A program made the position numbers and the translations under genes. DNA of 64,000 nt. Source: Desulforhopalus sp. IMCC35007. Lineage in GTDB: Bacteria; Desulfobacterota; Desulfobulbia; Desulfobulbales; Desulfocapsaceae. The notes under the pieces were generated by a model. It searched no databases. It saw only the letters and a program-made list of their open reading frames with translations, and was not told the DNA's origin. How positions within the stretch are numbered: the stretch's first letter is position 1; each line of letters begins with the position of its first letter. The stretch covers positions 62,001 through 126,000 of the forward strand of contig NZ_SWCN01000012.1 in the NCBI RefSeq assembly GCF_005116575.1, in the 5' to 3' direction. Below, in pieces: positions 9,655-19,433 of the stretch.

Positions 9655-11013
9655 ATGGAAAACAAAACGGCACAGCTGTCTCCTTTTACAATTCGAAACA
9701 TTCAGCTTTTCATTGCATTCAGGGTCTTTTTCAATGCCCGGTTTTACTACCCGGTTTTTACCATTCTCTTTCTCGATTTTGGCCTTACCATTGAGCAGTT
9801 CGCCCTCCTGAATACCGTCTGGGCCATCACCATCGTCTGTGCCGAAGTTCCTTCGGGAGCTCTAGCAGATATCCTCGGCCGAAAAAATCTTATTGTGGCA
9901 ACATCCTGTTTCATGGTTCTTGAGATGTTGCTTCTGGCTTTTGTCCCCCTGGGTAACGGGACCCTGATCTTCTGGGCATTTTTCCTCAACAGGATCTTGA
10001 GTGGCCTGGCAGAGGCCATGGCCAGCGGGGCTGATGAGGCCATAGCCTATGACTCCCTGGTAGAGCATGGTCTGCAAAAGGACTGGCCCAAGGTCCTCAG
10101 CCTGCAGATGCGCGTTCGATCCATTGCCTCGATCATGACCATGACTCTTGGCGCACTTATCTACGATCCGAGCGCAGTAAATACCGTTCTGTCCTGGTGC
10201 GGCTCAAAGCTGATACTTGATCAGCAGACAACCATGCGCTTTCCCATCTATTTCACCCTGATACTTGCAATACTTGCAACCATCAGTGCCATGAAGATGG
10301 TGGAAGAACAATCCCAGGAGGTCACCACCAGTCGCTACAAACTGGGCGCTGCTTTCAGGAAAGTCTTAGCCGCAGGCCACTGGATCTGGCAAACACCTTT
10401 TGCCCTTGTCGTTATCCTCGCCGGTATGTTTTTTGACCATATCCTGCGCATGATTGTGACCATGACCAGCCAATACTTCAGACTTATTCACCTGCCCGAA
10501 GCAAGTTTTGGCATCATCGGCTCTGCCGTTGCCCTGCTTGGTCTTGTCACACCAAAAATTGCCGAATATATGGCAGACAACAACAGTCCTGGAAAAAATC
10601 TTTCCATTGTTTTTGTCATCAGTATGCTCGGTCTCTTCGGTATGACCGGGTTTTACCCCTATTGGGGCCTTATTCCTGTAGCCCTCATTTTTGTGGCTCT
10701 CACCTTTGTCTCTTTTTTTACCAGCCATTACCTCAACAAGATTACCGCGTCCAGTCAAAGGGCAACGGTACTCAGTTTTAAGGGACTCGCCTTCAACCTT
10801 GCATATGGATTTATAGGCTTTGTTTTTGCCAGCACTATCGCTGCCCTGAAGCAGCAAGAGACAGCCCTTCACCCCCAATTCCCTACCGAGCAGATTGCTG
10901 ATCTGGCATTTATTGATGGTATAGGTTATTTTCCGTGGTATGGACTTATCTGCTTTATCCTCCTATTATTTTACAGTTGGCTGCGCCTGAGAAAAAGTAA
11001 AGAAAGTCTTTAA
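9655..11013 (+). CDS. MFS transporter
   Basis: 452 residues with about 12 hydrophobic segments. The loop motif ALADILGRKNLI (near 62-73) matches the major facilitator signature (G..aDr.GRr). It is probably a proton-driven efflux or uptake carrier, but the sequence gives no substrate. The C-terminus is basic (LRLRKSKESL). It is followed by nikR, 80 bp downstream, but a functional link to nickel is not shown. Confidence 0.8.
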   Translation: MENKTAQLSPFTIRNIQLFIAFRVFFNARFYYPVFTILFLDFGLTIEQFALLNTVWAITIVCAEVPSGALADILGRKNLIVATSCFMVLEMLLLAFVPLGNGTLIFWAFFLNRILSGLAEAMASGADEAIAYDSLVEHGLQKDWPKVLSLQMRVRSIASIMTMTLGALIYDPSAVNTVLSWCGSKLILDQQTTMRFPIYFTLILAILATISAMKMVEEQSQEVTTSRYKLGAAFRKVLAAGHWIWQTPFALVVILAGMFFDHILRMIVTMTSQYFRLIHLPEASFGIIGSAVALLGLVTPKIAEYMADNNSPGKNLSIVFVISMLGLFGMTGFYPYWGLIPVALIFVALTFVSFFTSHYLNKITASSQRATVLSFKGLAFNLAYGFIGFVFASTIAALKQQETALHPQFPTEQIADLAFIDGIGYFPWYGLICFILLLFYSWLRLRKSKESL

Positions 11014-11093
11014 AAAGCACCTGGCAGCAACTATGCTAGGTTTTATTGTAAAATCAGAAAGTTGGTATTATTTTGACGGGGAGGCCCTCAATT

Positions 11094-11504
11094 ATGCTCA
11101 AAAGATTTTCCATTTCACTTGAAGAAAAACTACTCGATATTTTCGACGAACATATCAAGGCACACAGTTATAATAACCGCTCTGAGGCTATACGGGATCT
11201 GATCCGCAAGGCCTATGTCAAAGAGGAATGGGAATCAGACAAGCAGGTCATGGGCGTCATTAGTCTTGTCTACGACCACCACCAGCATAAACTCCAGGAA
11301 AAAGTTACTCTTGTCCAGCACGACTACCACCACCATATTGTCTGCACCACCCATGTCCACATGGATCATGATAATTGTCTTGAAGTCATCGTTGTCCGAG
11401 GAAATGCAAGAGAGGTCAGTGACCTCGCCGCCAGACTGACGGCACTCAAAGGTGTCAGAGATGGTAATCTTGCCATGTCGAGCACAGGGAAAACCCTGCA
11501 CTGA
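11094..11504 (+). CDS. nikR: NikR-family nickel-responsive regulator
   Basis: 136 residues. A ribbon-helix-helix DNA-binding domain (LKRFSISLEEKLLDIFD... NRSEAIRDLIR) is followed by an ACT-like metal-binding domain. The NikR nickel ligands are visible as H-(x)10-H-x-H-(x)5-C in the segment around HHIVCTTHVHMDHDNC. ATG at 11094 follows GGGGAGG with suitable spacing; a TTG at 11073 would overlap that site. No nickel transporter gene lies next to it, so its target operon is elsewhere or not obvious. Confidence 0.9.
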   Translation: MLKRFSISLEEKLLDIFDEHIKAHSYNNRSEAIRDLIRKAYVKEEWESDKQVMGVISLVYDHHQHKLQEKVTLVQHDYHHHIVCTTHVHMDHDNCLEVIVVRGNAREVSDLAARLTALKGVRDGNLAMSSTGKTLH

Positions 11505-11592
11505 TTATTTTCTTCAAAGGCCGACCAGATTCCTGGAATAAATACTATTGAGAGAGAAAAATTCTCTAATCATTTCAAAACTTTTAAAAAAC

Positions 11593-12447
11593 ATGTCTCC
11601 TCACCCACAATTCGTTTCTGTCCATGGCGGCCACAGTGGCCAGTTCTGTGACCATGCCATAGATTCCCTTGAAGAAATTATTCTACGTTATATTGAACTC
11701 GGCTTTTCCTGGGTAGGGGTAACGGAACATACTCCAGCTATTTCCAGCCCGCTTCTGGATCCGGGCCAGGTGCAGGCAGGACTTACCCCAGAGCTACTGT
11801 TAGCGACATTTACCGAATATATGAAAGAGTGCCGCCGACTGCAGGAAAAATATAAGGATGAGTTGACGATTTTTGCCGCCATGGAGATAGAGACCTACAG
11901 CGGTTATGAACAGTTTGTCCCATTTTTACTTGATCGCTTTCAGCCCGATTACATTGTCGGATCCGTTCATTTTGTTGACGATATCAGTATCGACTACTCA
12001 CAAAAGACCTATGCGCAGGCAGTGCAAAAACTAGGCGGGGTGGACGAGCTGTACAAAAGATATTTTGATCTGCAGTATGAAATGATTGAACGTTTCAGAC
12101 CTTCGGTGGTTGGCCATTTTGATCTGATCCGTATCTTCGATGCTGATTACAAGACGCGGCTTATGAAACCTGCAATTTTAGAAAAGATCAGAAGAAATCT
12201 TCAGCTTATACATGAGCTCGATTTGATCATGGACCTCAATCTTCGTTCTCTGGTAAAGGGCGCAGATGAGCCATATATCAGTCGTCCCATCCTCAAGCTT
12301 GCCGGTGAAATGGGGATTTCAGTCGTACCCGGAGATGACTCTCATGGGGTACAGTCTGTTGGAGGCTTTATGAACACCGGGATCAACCTCCTGGAAGACT
12401 TAGGATTTTCCACCAACTGGAAAAAGCCTCAGCTGTACCGCTATTAG
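11593..12447 (+). CDS. PHP-domain phosphatase, histidinol-phosphatase type
   Basis: 284 residues from ATG at 11593; a TTG 15 codons upstream is also possible and neither has a clear ribosome site. PHP metal-binding motifs occur in order: VHGGHSGQFCDHA, EHTP, AMEIETYSGYE, VGSVHF, GHFDL and PGDDSHG. These match HisK/HisJ-type histidinol-phosphatase, the penultimate step of histidine synthesis, although related PHP hydrolases act on other phosphoesters. It converges with nifA across a shared terminator. Confidence 0.8.
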   Translation: MSPHPQFVSVHGGHSGQFCDHAIDSLEEIILRYIELGFSWVGVTEHTPAISSPLLDPGQVQAGLTPELLLATFTEYMKECRRLQEKYKDELTIFAAMEIETYSGYEQFVPFLLDRFQPDYIVGSVHFVDDISIDYSQKTYAQAVQKLGGVDELYKRYFDLQYEMIERFRPSVVGHFDLIRIFDADYKTRLMKPAILEKIRRNLQLIHELDLIMDLNLRSLVKGADEPYISRPILKLAGEMGISVVPGDDSHGVQSVGGFMNTGINLLEDLGFSTNWKKPQLYRY

Positions 12448-12467
12448 AACAGCATTTTTCTTGCATC

Positions 12468-12494
12468 AAGAGGGGGGACAACCGCCCCCCTCTT
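12468..12494. terminator. Bidirectional terminator between PHP gene and nifA
   Basis: A perfect 10-bp stem (AAGAGGGGGG and its complement) with a 7-base loop lies between two convergent genes, 20 bp from each stop. It is GC-rich in the middle and flanked by A/T on both sides, so it can serve both strands. Confidence 0.7.
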
Positions 12495-12516
12495 ATCTCA
12501 CGGCTTTAGCTGGTGC

Positions 12517-14118
12517 CTATTTGAATGAATCATAACGATTCAACCCATATTTTTTGATCCGATACCCGATCTGCCGCTCGGTAAGCCCAAGTTCTTTGGC
12601 GGCACGAACCTGCACCCAGCCATTGCGGCGCAATGCCGCCTCTATTTCGCTTCGTTCGATATCCTGCAAGGATCTACCACTTCGTAAAACTGGAGCTTGC
12701 GGAGTCATTCCAATTTTTGGTTCAGCAGGCAACTCCCTTTCGATCTGATCATACTCAAACAATTTGGGCGGCAGATCGTCTAAGGTTAACCTTTCTGATT
12801 CCGAGAGGATCACCATCCGTTCCACAAGATTCTGCATCTCCCGGACATTACCCGGCCACGGATACTGGATGAGAAAATCAAGCAATTCCGAGGTGATTTT
12901 GATCTTCCTTCCATTACGTTCATTGCTCTGGCTGAGAAAATGATTGAAAAGAAGAGGAATGTCTTCACTTCTCTCTCTTAACGGAGGGAGAATGATGGGT
13001 ACGACGTTGAGACGATAGTACAGATCGGCACGAAAATCCCCATTTTGAACGGCATCTTCGAGACTGACATTGGTTGCAGCCACAATCCGAACATCAACCG
13101 TAAATGTTTTTGTTCCACCGATCCGCTCAAACTGTTTTTCCTGTAAAACTCTGAGCATCTTTGACTGCAGGGAAAGCGGCATCTCACCAATTTCATCGAG
13201 AAAAATAGTTCCGCCATCCGCCAGCTCAAATCTTCCCGGCCGTGACACATGGGCCCCAGTAAAGGCCCCCCGCTCATGGCCAAAGAGTTCGCTTTCCAGT
13301 AGGGTTTCAGGCAGGGCGGCACAGTTGATCTTGATAAAGGCTTTATCCTTTCGCATTCCACCTTCATGAAGAGCTTTTGCCACCAGCTCCTTGCCGGTCC
13401 CCGATTCTCCGAGAAGCAAAGCCGTTACATTGCTTGCGGAAATCTTATCGATCACGCTGAAGACCTCCTGCATTGGCTTTGAGTGGCCAATGATGAAATG
13501 ACCGCCGTGAACCTGATGCAGTTTTGCCTTCAGAGATTGATTCTCTTCGATGAGTCGTGCCTCTTTCTTTTGAATCTCCCTGTGCAGGGTAATAAATTGG
13601 GCGATCAAAGTGGCAAGAATCATTAAAAACCTGATATCTTCGTCAAAAGAGACATCGTCACCAAAAATTCTATCAACTGTAAGCACACCCTCCGGTTCCC
13701 CTCCAACCATAACCGGGACCCCTAAGAAAGCAATCTTGCTGCGCTGATAACCACTCCTGGCTCCGGTTCTATTCAGAAAGAGTGGTTCGCTATTGATATC
13801 AGGGACAATAAACGGAGAGCGGCTCCTGAATATTTTACCGCAAATTCCTTCATCAACCCTGTAGACCCCTCGTTTTTCCTCCTGGGCTGACAGGCCGCAC
13901 GAGGCCATAATTACGAGTTTTTGCAAGACCTTATCGTAGATAAGAAGGGTTGCCCTCTCCATTTTTAATGTTTGCCCAAGTACCTCCAGGATTTTATCCA
14001 GAGTACTTTCCAGATCAACCGCCGATCCGATGAGTTCAGTGATCCGGTGTAAAGCCAACAGCTCTAGCCCCTGAGTCTTGCTGGTCTTGATCGGTAAAGT
14101 CTCCGTAAACGCATCCAT
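12517..14118 (-). CDS. nifA: NifA, sigma-54-dependent nif activator
   Basis: 533 residues: an N-terminal GAF domain (about 25-175), then an AAA+ domain with Walker A GESGTGKE (near 240), the sigma-54 contact loop GAFTGA and FLDEIGE, and a C-terminal Fis-type helix-turn-helix (AAKELGLTERQIGYRIKKYG). It would activate the sigma-54 promoters found upstream of nifH and nifE. The AAA-HTH linker has no cysteines, so it lacks the C-x4-C motif of oxygen-sensitive NifA, and no nifL lies nearby. ATG at 14118 is chosen because GAGG lies 8 bases upstream; a GTG at 14127 overlaps that site. Confidence 0.93.
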   Translation of the reverse strand: MDAFTETLPIKTSKTQGLELLALHRITELIGSAVDLESTLDKILEVLGQTLKMERATLLIYDKVLQKLVIMASCGLSAQEEKRGVYRVDEGICGKIFRSRSPFIVPDINSEPLFLNRTGARSGYQRSKIAFLGVPVMVGGEPEGVLTVDRIFGDDVSFDEDIRFLMILATLIAQFITLHREIQKKEARLIEENQSLKAKLHQVHGGHFIIGHSKPMQEVFSVIDKISASNVTALLLGESGTGKELVAKALHEGGMRKDKAFIKINCAALPETLLESELFGHERGAFTGAHVSRPGRFELADGGTIFLDEIGEMPLSLQSKMLRVLQEKQFERIGGTKTFTVDVRIVAATNVSLEDAVQNGDFRADLYYRLNVVPIILPPLRERSEDIPLLFNHFLSQSNERNGRKIKITSELLDFLIQYPWPGNVREMQNLVERMVILSESERLTLDDLPPKLFEYDQIERELPAEPKIGMTPQAPVLRSGRSLQDIERSEIEAALRRNGWVQVRAAKELGLTERQIGYRIKKYGLNRYDSFK

Positions 14119-14532
14119 TACATACACCTCAACATAATATTAGATGAAACTACACTCTCTAGCAAAAGTACCTGCCTGCACATTGTCCCCTTCTTTAAAA
14201 GTGACAAGAGGCATTACCTTCAGTTATAGCAAATGCCATTCCACATCGATAACAACCTGTTATTACTTCATTTAAATATGTGCACAATAATTTCTCTCAT
14301 TTTTCATCAAAGCTTTTAAACACTTTTGTTTCAAAACAGATTAGCAGTTTCACATTTTTGTAATTTTGTTTCTTTTCGACAAAAGGGTGTTCGGCAAAAC
14401 ACTGTCCGACACCTTTTTGTAGCTTCCATACCAATAAGTAGGATGTGCCGATTTGTGAAAAACTGAGGATAAATCGAAAGTCGACTGTCGCAAGTACTTG
14501 TTAACACTAGATATTAAATACTCAGCCAAGAA
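14119..14532. other. nifA-nifH divergent regulatory region
   Basis: About 410 bp of A+T-rich sequence without a convincing gene. It contains several imperfect palindromes, including TTTTGT-N9-ACAAAA near 14366 and a GGTGT..CCGACACC repeat near 14386-14413. No exact TGT-N10-ACA NifA site was found by eye, although degenerate versions exist. It probably carries the nifA promoter and upstream activator sites for nifH. Confidence 0.5.
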
Positions 14533-14547
14533 TGGCACAGCCATTGC
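14533..14547 (+). promoter_or_regulatory. Sigma-54 promoter of nifH
   Basis: TGGCACAGCCATTGC is a perfect -24/-12 element (GG at 14534-14535, GC at 14546-14547, correct 10-bp spacing). Transcription should begin near 14559, giving a leader of about 105 bases before nifH. Confidence 0.93.
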
Positions 14548-14578
14548 TTAAGAGAAGACAGCAAAAGAACTTGGCTAA

Positions 14579-14614
14579 AAGCGGGCAGACATACAAAAAG
14601 AAGATATCCCGCTT
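14579..14614 (+). other. nifH leader stem-loop
   Basis: AAGCGGG and CCCGCTT form a 7-bp stem with a 22-base loop in the predicted nifH 5' leader. It could affect mRNA stability. No known riboswitch pattern was recognised. Confidence 0.4.
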
Positions 14615-14616
14615 AA

Positions 14617-15495
<879 letters not shown>

Positions 15496-15525
15496 AATAT
15501 AGATACTTAAGAGGAGACCTACAAA

Positions 15526-15870
15526 ATGATGATCATGATCAGAGCCATTGTTCGACCAGAGAAAGCAGACAACGTACTCGCAGCACTTATGGATGCAGGG
15601 TTTCCGGCAGTTACCAAATATTCAGTAACGGGTCGGGGTAAGCAGCGTGGTATAAAAATTGGCGAAGTAACCTACGACGAAATCCCCAAAACCATGCTGC
15701 TGAGTGTTGTTAAAGCTGAAGACAAAGACTTCGTCATCAACACCATAACTGATGCTGCCCGCACAGGAATCAAAGGTGCGTTCGGCGATGGTAAAATTTT
15801 TGTCACCGAAGTCGAAGACGTATACACCATCAGCTCAGGAGTTAAAGAAGATGCAGAGGTGGCGGCATGA
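15526..15870 (+). CDS. nifI1: NifI1, PII-like nitrogenase switch protein
   Basis: 114 residues of the GlnB/PII family (IRAIVRPEKADNVLAALMDAGFPAVT..., T-loop region KQRGIKIGEVTYD, and the TGIKGAFGDGKIFV B-loop). In methanogens and some bacteria NifI1 and NifI2 form a complex that binds NifDK and blocks it when 2-oxoglutarate falls after ammonium addition. It lies between nifH and nifD, the diagnostic position. AGGAG precedes the start. The stop overlaps nifI2 by 4 bases, implying coupled translation. Confidence 0.93.
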   Translation: MMIMIRAIVRPEKADNVLAALMDAGFPAVTKYSVTGRGKQRGIKIGEVTYDEIPKTMLLSVVKAEDKDFVINTITDAARTGIKGAFGDGKIFVTEVEDVYTISSGVKEDAEVAA

Positions 15871-16241
15871 AAGAGGTAATCGCTGTTGTTCGAATGAATA
15901 TGATGAACAAAACCAAAGCCGCTCTCACGGCGGCTGGAGTTGATGCTTTTTTTGCCCATGAGGCACAGGGCAGGGGCAAGGGTTTTGTTAACAAGACTCT
16001 TATTAGCGGCGCTGAAGAAGGGTATGAAGAGGCCGCGGCACTCCTTGGAGAAAAGGGTAACCTCTATCCCAAAAGAATGGTGACCATTGTCGCCGAAGAC
16101 GATGCAGTCGATGATATTGTCGAGGCTTTAATCGAAGCCAACCAGACTGGCAAGCCAGGAGATGGGAAAATATTTGTCTTACCGATGGGCGATGGAGTGA
16201 GAATACGTACCGGTGAAAAGGGCAAAAAATCAATAAGTTAA
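15867..16241 (+). CDS. nifI2: NifI2, PII-like nitrogenase switch protein
   Basis: 124 residues, the second GlnB-like partner. It has a longer T-loop region (AQGRGKGFVNKTLISGAEEGYEEAAALLGEKGNLYPKR, in pieces) and the C-terminal GKPGDGKIFVLP motif. It acts with NifI1 in post-translational nitrogenase switch-off. The ATGA overlap with nifI1 supports equal expression. nifD follows 22 bp later with its own GGAG site. Confidence 0.92.
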   Translation: MKEVIAVVRMNMMNKTKAALTAAGVDAFFAHEAQGRGKGFVNKTLISGAEEGYEEAAALLGEKGNLYPKRMVTIVAEDDAVDDIVEALIEANQTGKPGDGKIFVLPMGDGVRIRTGEKGKKSIS

Positions 16242-16263
16242 TCCTTTAGAGGAGAAGTTAATC

Positions 16264-17901
16264 ATGGGAAAGGCACAGAAACTGGTGCAGTGGGATCCTC
16301 ATAACATCAAGGAAAAACTGCTGGAGAAGTATCCTCCTAAAGTTGCCCGAAAGCGCGCCAAACAAATAATGATCAATGAGGCGCTGGAGAATACCACGCC
16401 TGAAATAGTAGCAAACGTCAGAACCATCCCGGGAATCATAACCATGCGCGGTTGTACCTACGCAGGTTGTAAGGGAGTTATCATGGGACCAACCAGTGAT
16501 GTTGTCAACCTGGTCCATGGTCCAATCGGCTGCAGTTTTTACGCCTGGCTCACCAGGCGTAATCAGACCGATGGCATCAACGAGGGAATGGAAAACTATA
16601 TCCCCTACTGTATGTCAACGGATATGCAGGACTCCGATATCATCTTTGGAGGTGAGAAAAAGCTCCAGGCAGCCATCCAGGAAGCGTATGACATCTTCAA
16701 ACCAAAGGCTATTGCAATCTTTGCAACCTGTCCGGTGGGTCTGATCGGTGACGATATTCACGCTGTGGCGAAAAAGATGAAGGAAAAATTCGGTGACTGT
16801 AATGTTTTTGCCTTTAGCTGTGAAGGTTACAAGGGTGTTTCCCAGTCAGCTGGTCACCACATTGCCAACAACCAGATCTTCACCCATGTTGTCGGTGATA
16901 CAAAGACCGAGCATACGGAAAAGTACAAGATCAATCTGCTTGGTGAGTACAACATTGGTGGCGATGGTTTTGAGATCGACCGTATCCTGAAAAAATGCGG
17001 CATCACCAACATCTCAACTTTTTCAGGAAATGCGACCTACGATAAGTTTGCGGTGGCAGGGCAAGCCGATCTCAGCTGTGTTATGTGTCACAGGTCCATC
17101 AACTATGTCGCCGACATGCTGGAGACCAAATACGGTATTCCTTGGATTAAGATTAATTTCATCGGGGCTGAAGCAACGGCAAAGTCCCTACGAAAAATTG
17201 CCAAATACTTTGATGAGCAGGAACTGATCGACCGTGTTGAAGAAGTCATAGCGGAAGAGATGCCAGCAGTGAAAAATGCCATCACCGAGGTTTATCCAAG
17301 AACCAAAGGCAAAACGGCAATGCTCTTTGTCGGCGGTTCCCGCGCCCATCATTATCAGGAACTCTTTTTGGAACTGGGAATGAAGACACTTTCAGCGGGA
17401 TACGAATTCGGTCATCGTGACGATTACGAAGGACGACATGTCATTCCAAATCTTAAAGTGGACGCCGACAGTAGAAACATCGAAGAAATTGAAGTTGAGG
17501 CAGATCCAGTACTCTATCGTCCAAGAAAGACTCCCGAAGAAATGGCCGCACTTGAAAAAGCTGGTGTTGACTTCAAGGAGTATGAAGGTCTCAACCCAAT
17601 GATGGAAGAAAATACCATGGTTGTGGACGATCTCAATCAGTATGAGGCTGAAAAACTGGTGGAATTGCTGAAACCGGACCTCTTTTGTGCAGGTATCAAG
17701 GAAAAATTTTCCATCCAGAAACTTGGGGTGCCAATGAAGCAGCTGCACAGTTATGACTCTGGCGGCCCATATGCCGGATTTGTAGGGGCAGTCAACTTTT
17801 ATAATGAGATTGACCGCCTGGTCAACAGCAAGGTGTGGAGTTACATGAAGGCCCCATGGCAGGAAAACCCTGAGCTTTCTGCAACATACGCCTGGGAATA
17901 A
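16264..17901 (+). CDS. nifD: Nitrogenase MoFe protein alpha chain NifD
   Basis: 545 residues, longer than Azotobacter NifD (about 490) because of an internal insertion around residues 390-450, as in clostridial NifD. P-cluster cysteines appear in RGCTYAGCKG, HGPIGCSF and FATCPVGLIGDD. The FeMo-cofactor Cys lies in VMCHRS (near 279), and the cofactor His in KQLHSYDSGGPYAG (near 496). It forms the alpha2beta2 catalytic component with NifK. A Mo enzyme is assumed because nifE/nifN are present and no vnf/anf delta subunit gene exists. Confidence 0.96.
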   Translation: MGKAQKLVQWDPHNIKEKLLEKYPPKVARKRAKQIMINEALENTTPEIVANVRTIPGIITMRGCTYAGCKGVIMGPTSDVVNLVHGPIGCSFYAWLTRRNQTDGINEGMENYIPYCMSTDMQDSDIIFGGEKKLQAAIQEAYDIFKPKAIAIFATCPVGLIGDDIHAVAKKMKEKFGDCNVFAFSCEGYKGVSQSAGHHIANNQIFTHVVGDTKTEHTEKYKINLLGEYNIGGDGFEIDRILKKCGITNISTFSGNATYDKFAVAGQADLSCVMCHRSINYVADMLETKYGIPWIKINFIGAEATAKSLRKIAKYFDEQELIDRVEEVIAEEMPAVKNAITEVYPRTKGKTAMLFVGGSRAHHYQELFLELGMKTLSAGYEFGHRDDYEGRHVIPNLKVDADSRNIEEIEVEADPVLYRPRKTPEEMAALEKAGVDFKEYEGLNPMMEENTMVVDDLNQYEAEKLVELLKPDLFCAGIKEKFSIQKLGVPMKQLHSYDSGGPYAGFVGAVNFYNEIDRLVNSKVWSYMKAPWQENPELSATYAWE

Positions 17902-17935
17902 TTACGGACGGCCCCGCCAACGGGACTGTTATGAA

Positions 17936-17960
17936 CCCCTCAGTGTCATTCCCTGAGGGG
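17936..17960 (+). other. nifD-nifK intercistronic hairpin
   Basis: CCCCTCA and TGAGGGG form a 7-bp GC-rich stem with an 11-base loop, 34 bp after nifD and 34 bp before nifK. It has no T-run, so an mRNA stabiliser or processing site is more likely than a terminator. Confidence 0.6.
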
Positions 17961-17994
17961 GATACACTCCGCTACGAACGAGAAAGGTAAGACA

Positions 17995-19368
17995 ATGCTA
18001 CTGAGACATACACCAAAAGAAATAAAAGAGCGAAAAGCTCTGATGATAAATCCGGCGAAAACATGCCAGCCGATTGGCGCCATGTACGCCTCCCTGGGAA
18101 TAAAAGGCTGCCTTCCCCATAGTCATGGTTCTCAGGGTTGCTGTTCATATCACAGATCCACCTTAACCAGACACTACAAAGAGCCGATTTCTGCTGCCAC
18201 CAGTTCCTTTACCGAAGGTGCATCTGTCTTCGGTGGTCAGGCGAACCTGCTCCAGGCAATTAACAATATCTTTACTGTATACGAGCCTGAGGTCATTGCC
18301 GTTCACACCACATGTCTGTCTGAGACTATTGGAGATGATTTACCTCAGATATTTGCAAAGGCCATCCGCGAGAAAACCGTTCCTGAAGGGAAAACGGTCC
18401 TTGGTGCAGGAACTCCAAGCTATGTTGGTTCTCATGTTACCGGGTTTTCCAACATGGTCAAAGCAATGGCCGCACTCGCAAAAGAACCTGTGAAAAAGAA
18501 TGGGAAAATCAATCTCATTCCCGGTTGGGTTGAGCCTTCAGACATGGAAGAACTGAAACGACTCGCTGCCCTGGTGGGTGCAAAAATTAACATGTTTCCA
18601 GACACCTCCGGAGTCTTGGATGGTCCGCTCAATGGTAAATACACCATGTACCCGGATGGGGGAACTCCCATTGCAGACATTAAAGATTCCGGCAATGCCA
18701 TCGGAACACTTGCCCTTGGAGAATGGTGTTCGGCTGACGCGGCAAGGCTGCTTGATACGAAATGCAAGGTTCCCTGCTCCATCCTCGACATGCCATTTGG
18801 CCTCAAAGCAACCGACCGTTTCATCGACGCCCTTAGGATAGTTGCAGGCAGATCGGTACCTGAAGAGATTTCGGTTGAAAGGGGCAAGCTTGTCGACATG
18901 ATTTCTGACATGCACCAGTACTTCTATGGCAAAAAAGTCGCCCTTGTGGGTGATCCTGACCAACTCATCGCCATGACCGAGTTCCTTGTCTCCATTGATA
19001 TGTGTCCAATTCATATCATTACAGGTACACCGGGCAAGAAGTTTGAAAAACGTATCAAAGAAATAACCAAAGACATGGGCCGTGAAGTCAACGTCAAGGC
19101 AAAAGGTGACATGTTCCTCCTCCACCAGTGGATGAAAAATGAGCCGGTTGATTTGCTCATAGGAAACACCTACTGCAAATACATCGCCAGAGACGAAGAT
19201 GTGCCATTTGTCCGCTGGGGTTTTCCAATCCTTGACCGTCAAGGACATCAGCACTTTCCTACGGTTGGCTACAAAGGTGGGCTGAGACTGCTCGAGAAAA
19301 TCCTCGGCGTTCTTCTTGACCGCAAAGATCGTGACGACCCCGAAGAAGTATTTGAACTTGTCCTCTAA
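17995..19368 (+). CDS. nifK: Nitrogenase MoFe protein beta chain NifK
   Basis: 457 residues, short like clostridial NifK, lacking the 50-60 residue N-terminal extension of Azotobacter NifK. P-cluster cysteines are visible in KTCQPIGA, HGSQGCCSYHR and TTCLSETIGDDL. The pattern FTEGASVFGG is typical of beta chains. It pairs with NifD. GAAAGGTAAG precedes the ATG. The short NifK and the long NifD agree with each other and place the enzyme in the anaerobe group. Confidence 0.95.
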   Translation: MLLRHTPKEIKERKALMINPAKTCQPIGAMYASLGIKGCLPHSHGSQGCCSYHRSTLTRHYKEPISAATSSFTEGASVFGGQANLLQAINNIFTVYEPEVIAVHTTCLSETIGDDLPQIFAKAIREKTVPEGKTVLGAGTPSYVGSHVTGFSNMVKAMAALAKEPVKKNGKINLIPGWVEPSDMEELKRLAALVGAKINMFPDTSGVLDGPLNGKYTMYPDGGTPIADIKDSGNAIGTLALGEWCSADAARLLDTKCKVPCSILDMPFGLKATDRFIDALRIVAGRSVPEEISVERGKLVDMISDMHQYFYGKKVALVGDPDQLIAMTEFLVSIDMCPIHIITGTPGKKFEKRIKEITKDMGREVNVKAKGDMFLLHQWMKNEPVDLLIGNTYCKYIARDEDVPFVRWGFPILDRQGHQHFPTVGYKGGLRLLEKILGVLLDRKDRDDPEEVFELVL

Positions 19369-19433
19369 CCCCAAGCAGCGGTGGTGATTCTCCTCTGATC
19401 CATCGCTGCAACTTTCTATACTCCAGGAAATCT

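Noticed and set aside
10366-10878. 170-codon minus-strand open frame
   Set aside because: Antisense shadow of the MFS transporter; no ribosome site or family pattern.
14386-14413. Possible NifA upstream activator (TGT-N10-ACA) before nifH
   Set aside because: Only degenerate matches (TGT-N10-ACT, GGT-N10-ACA) were found by eye, so no site is called.
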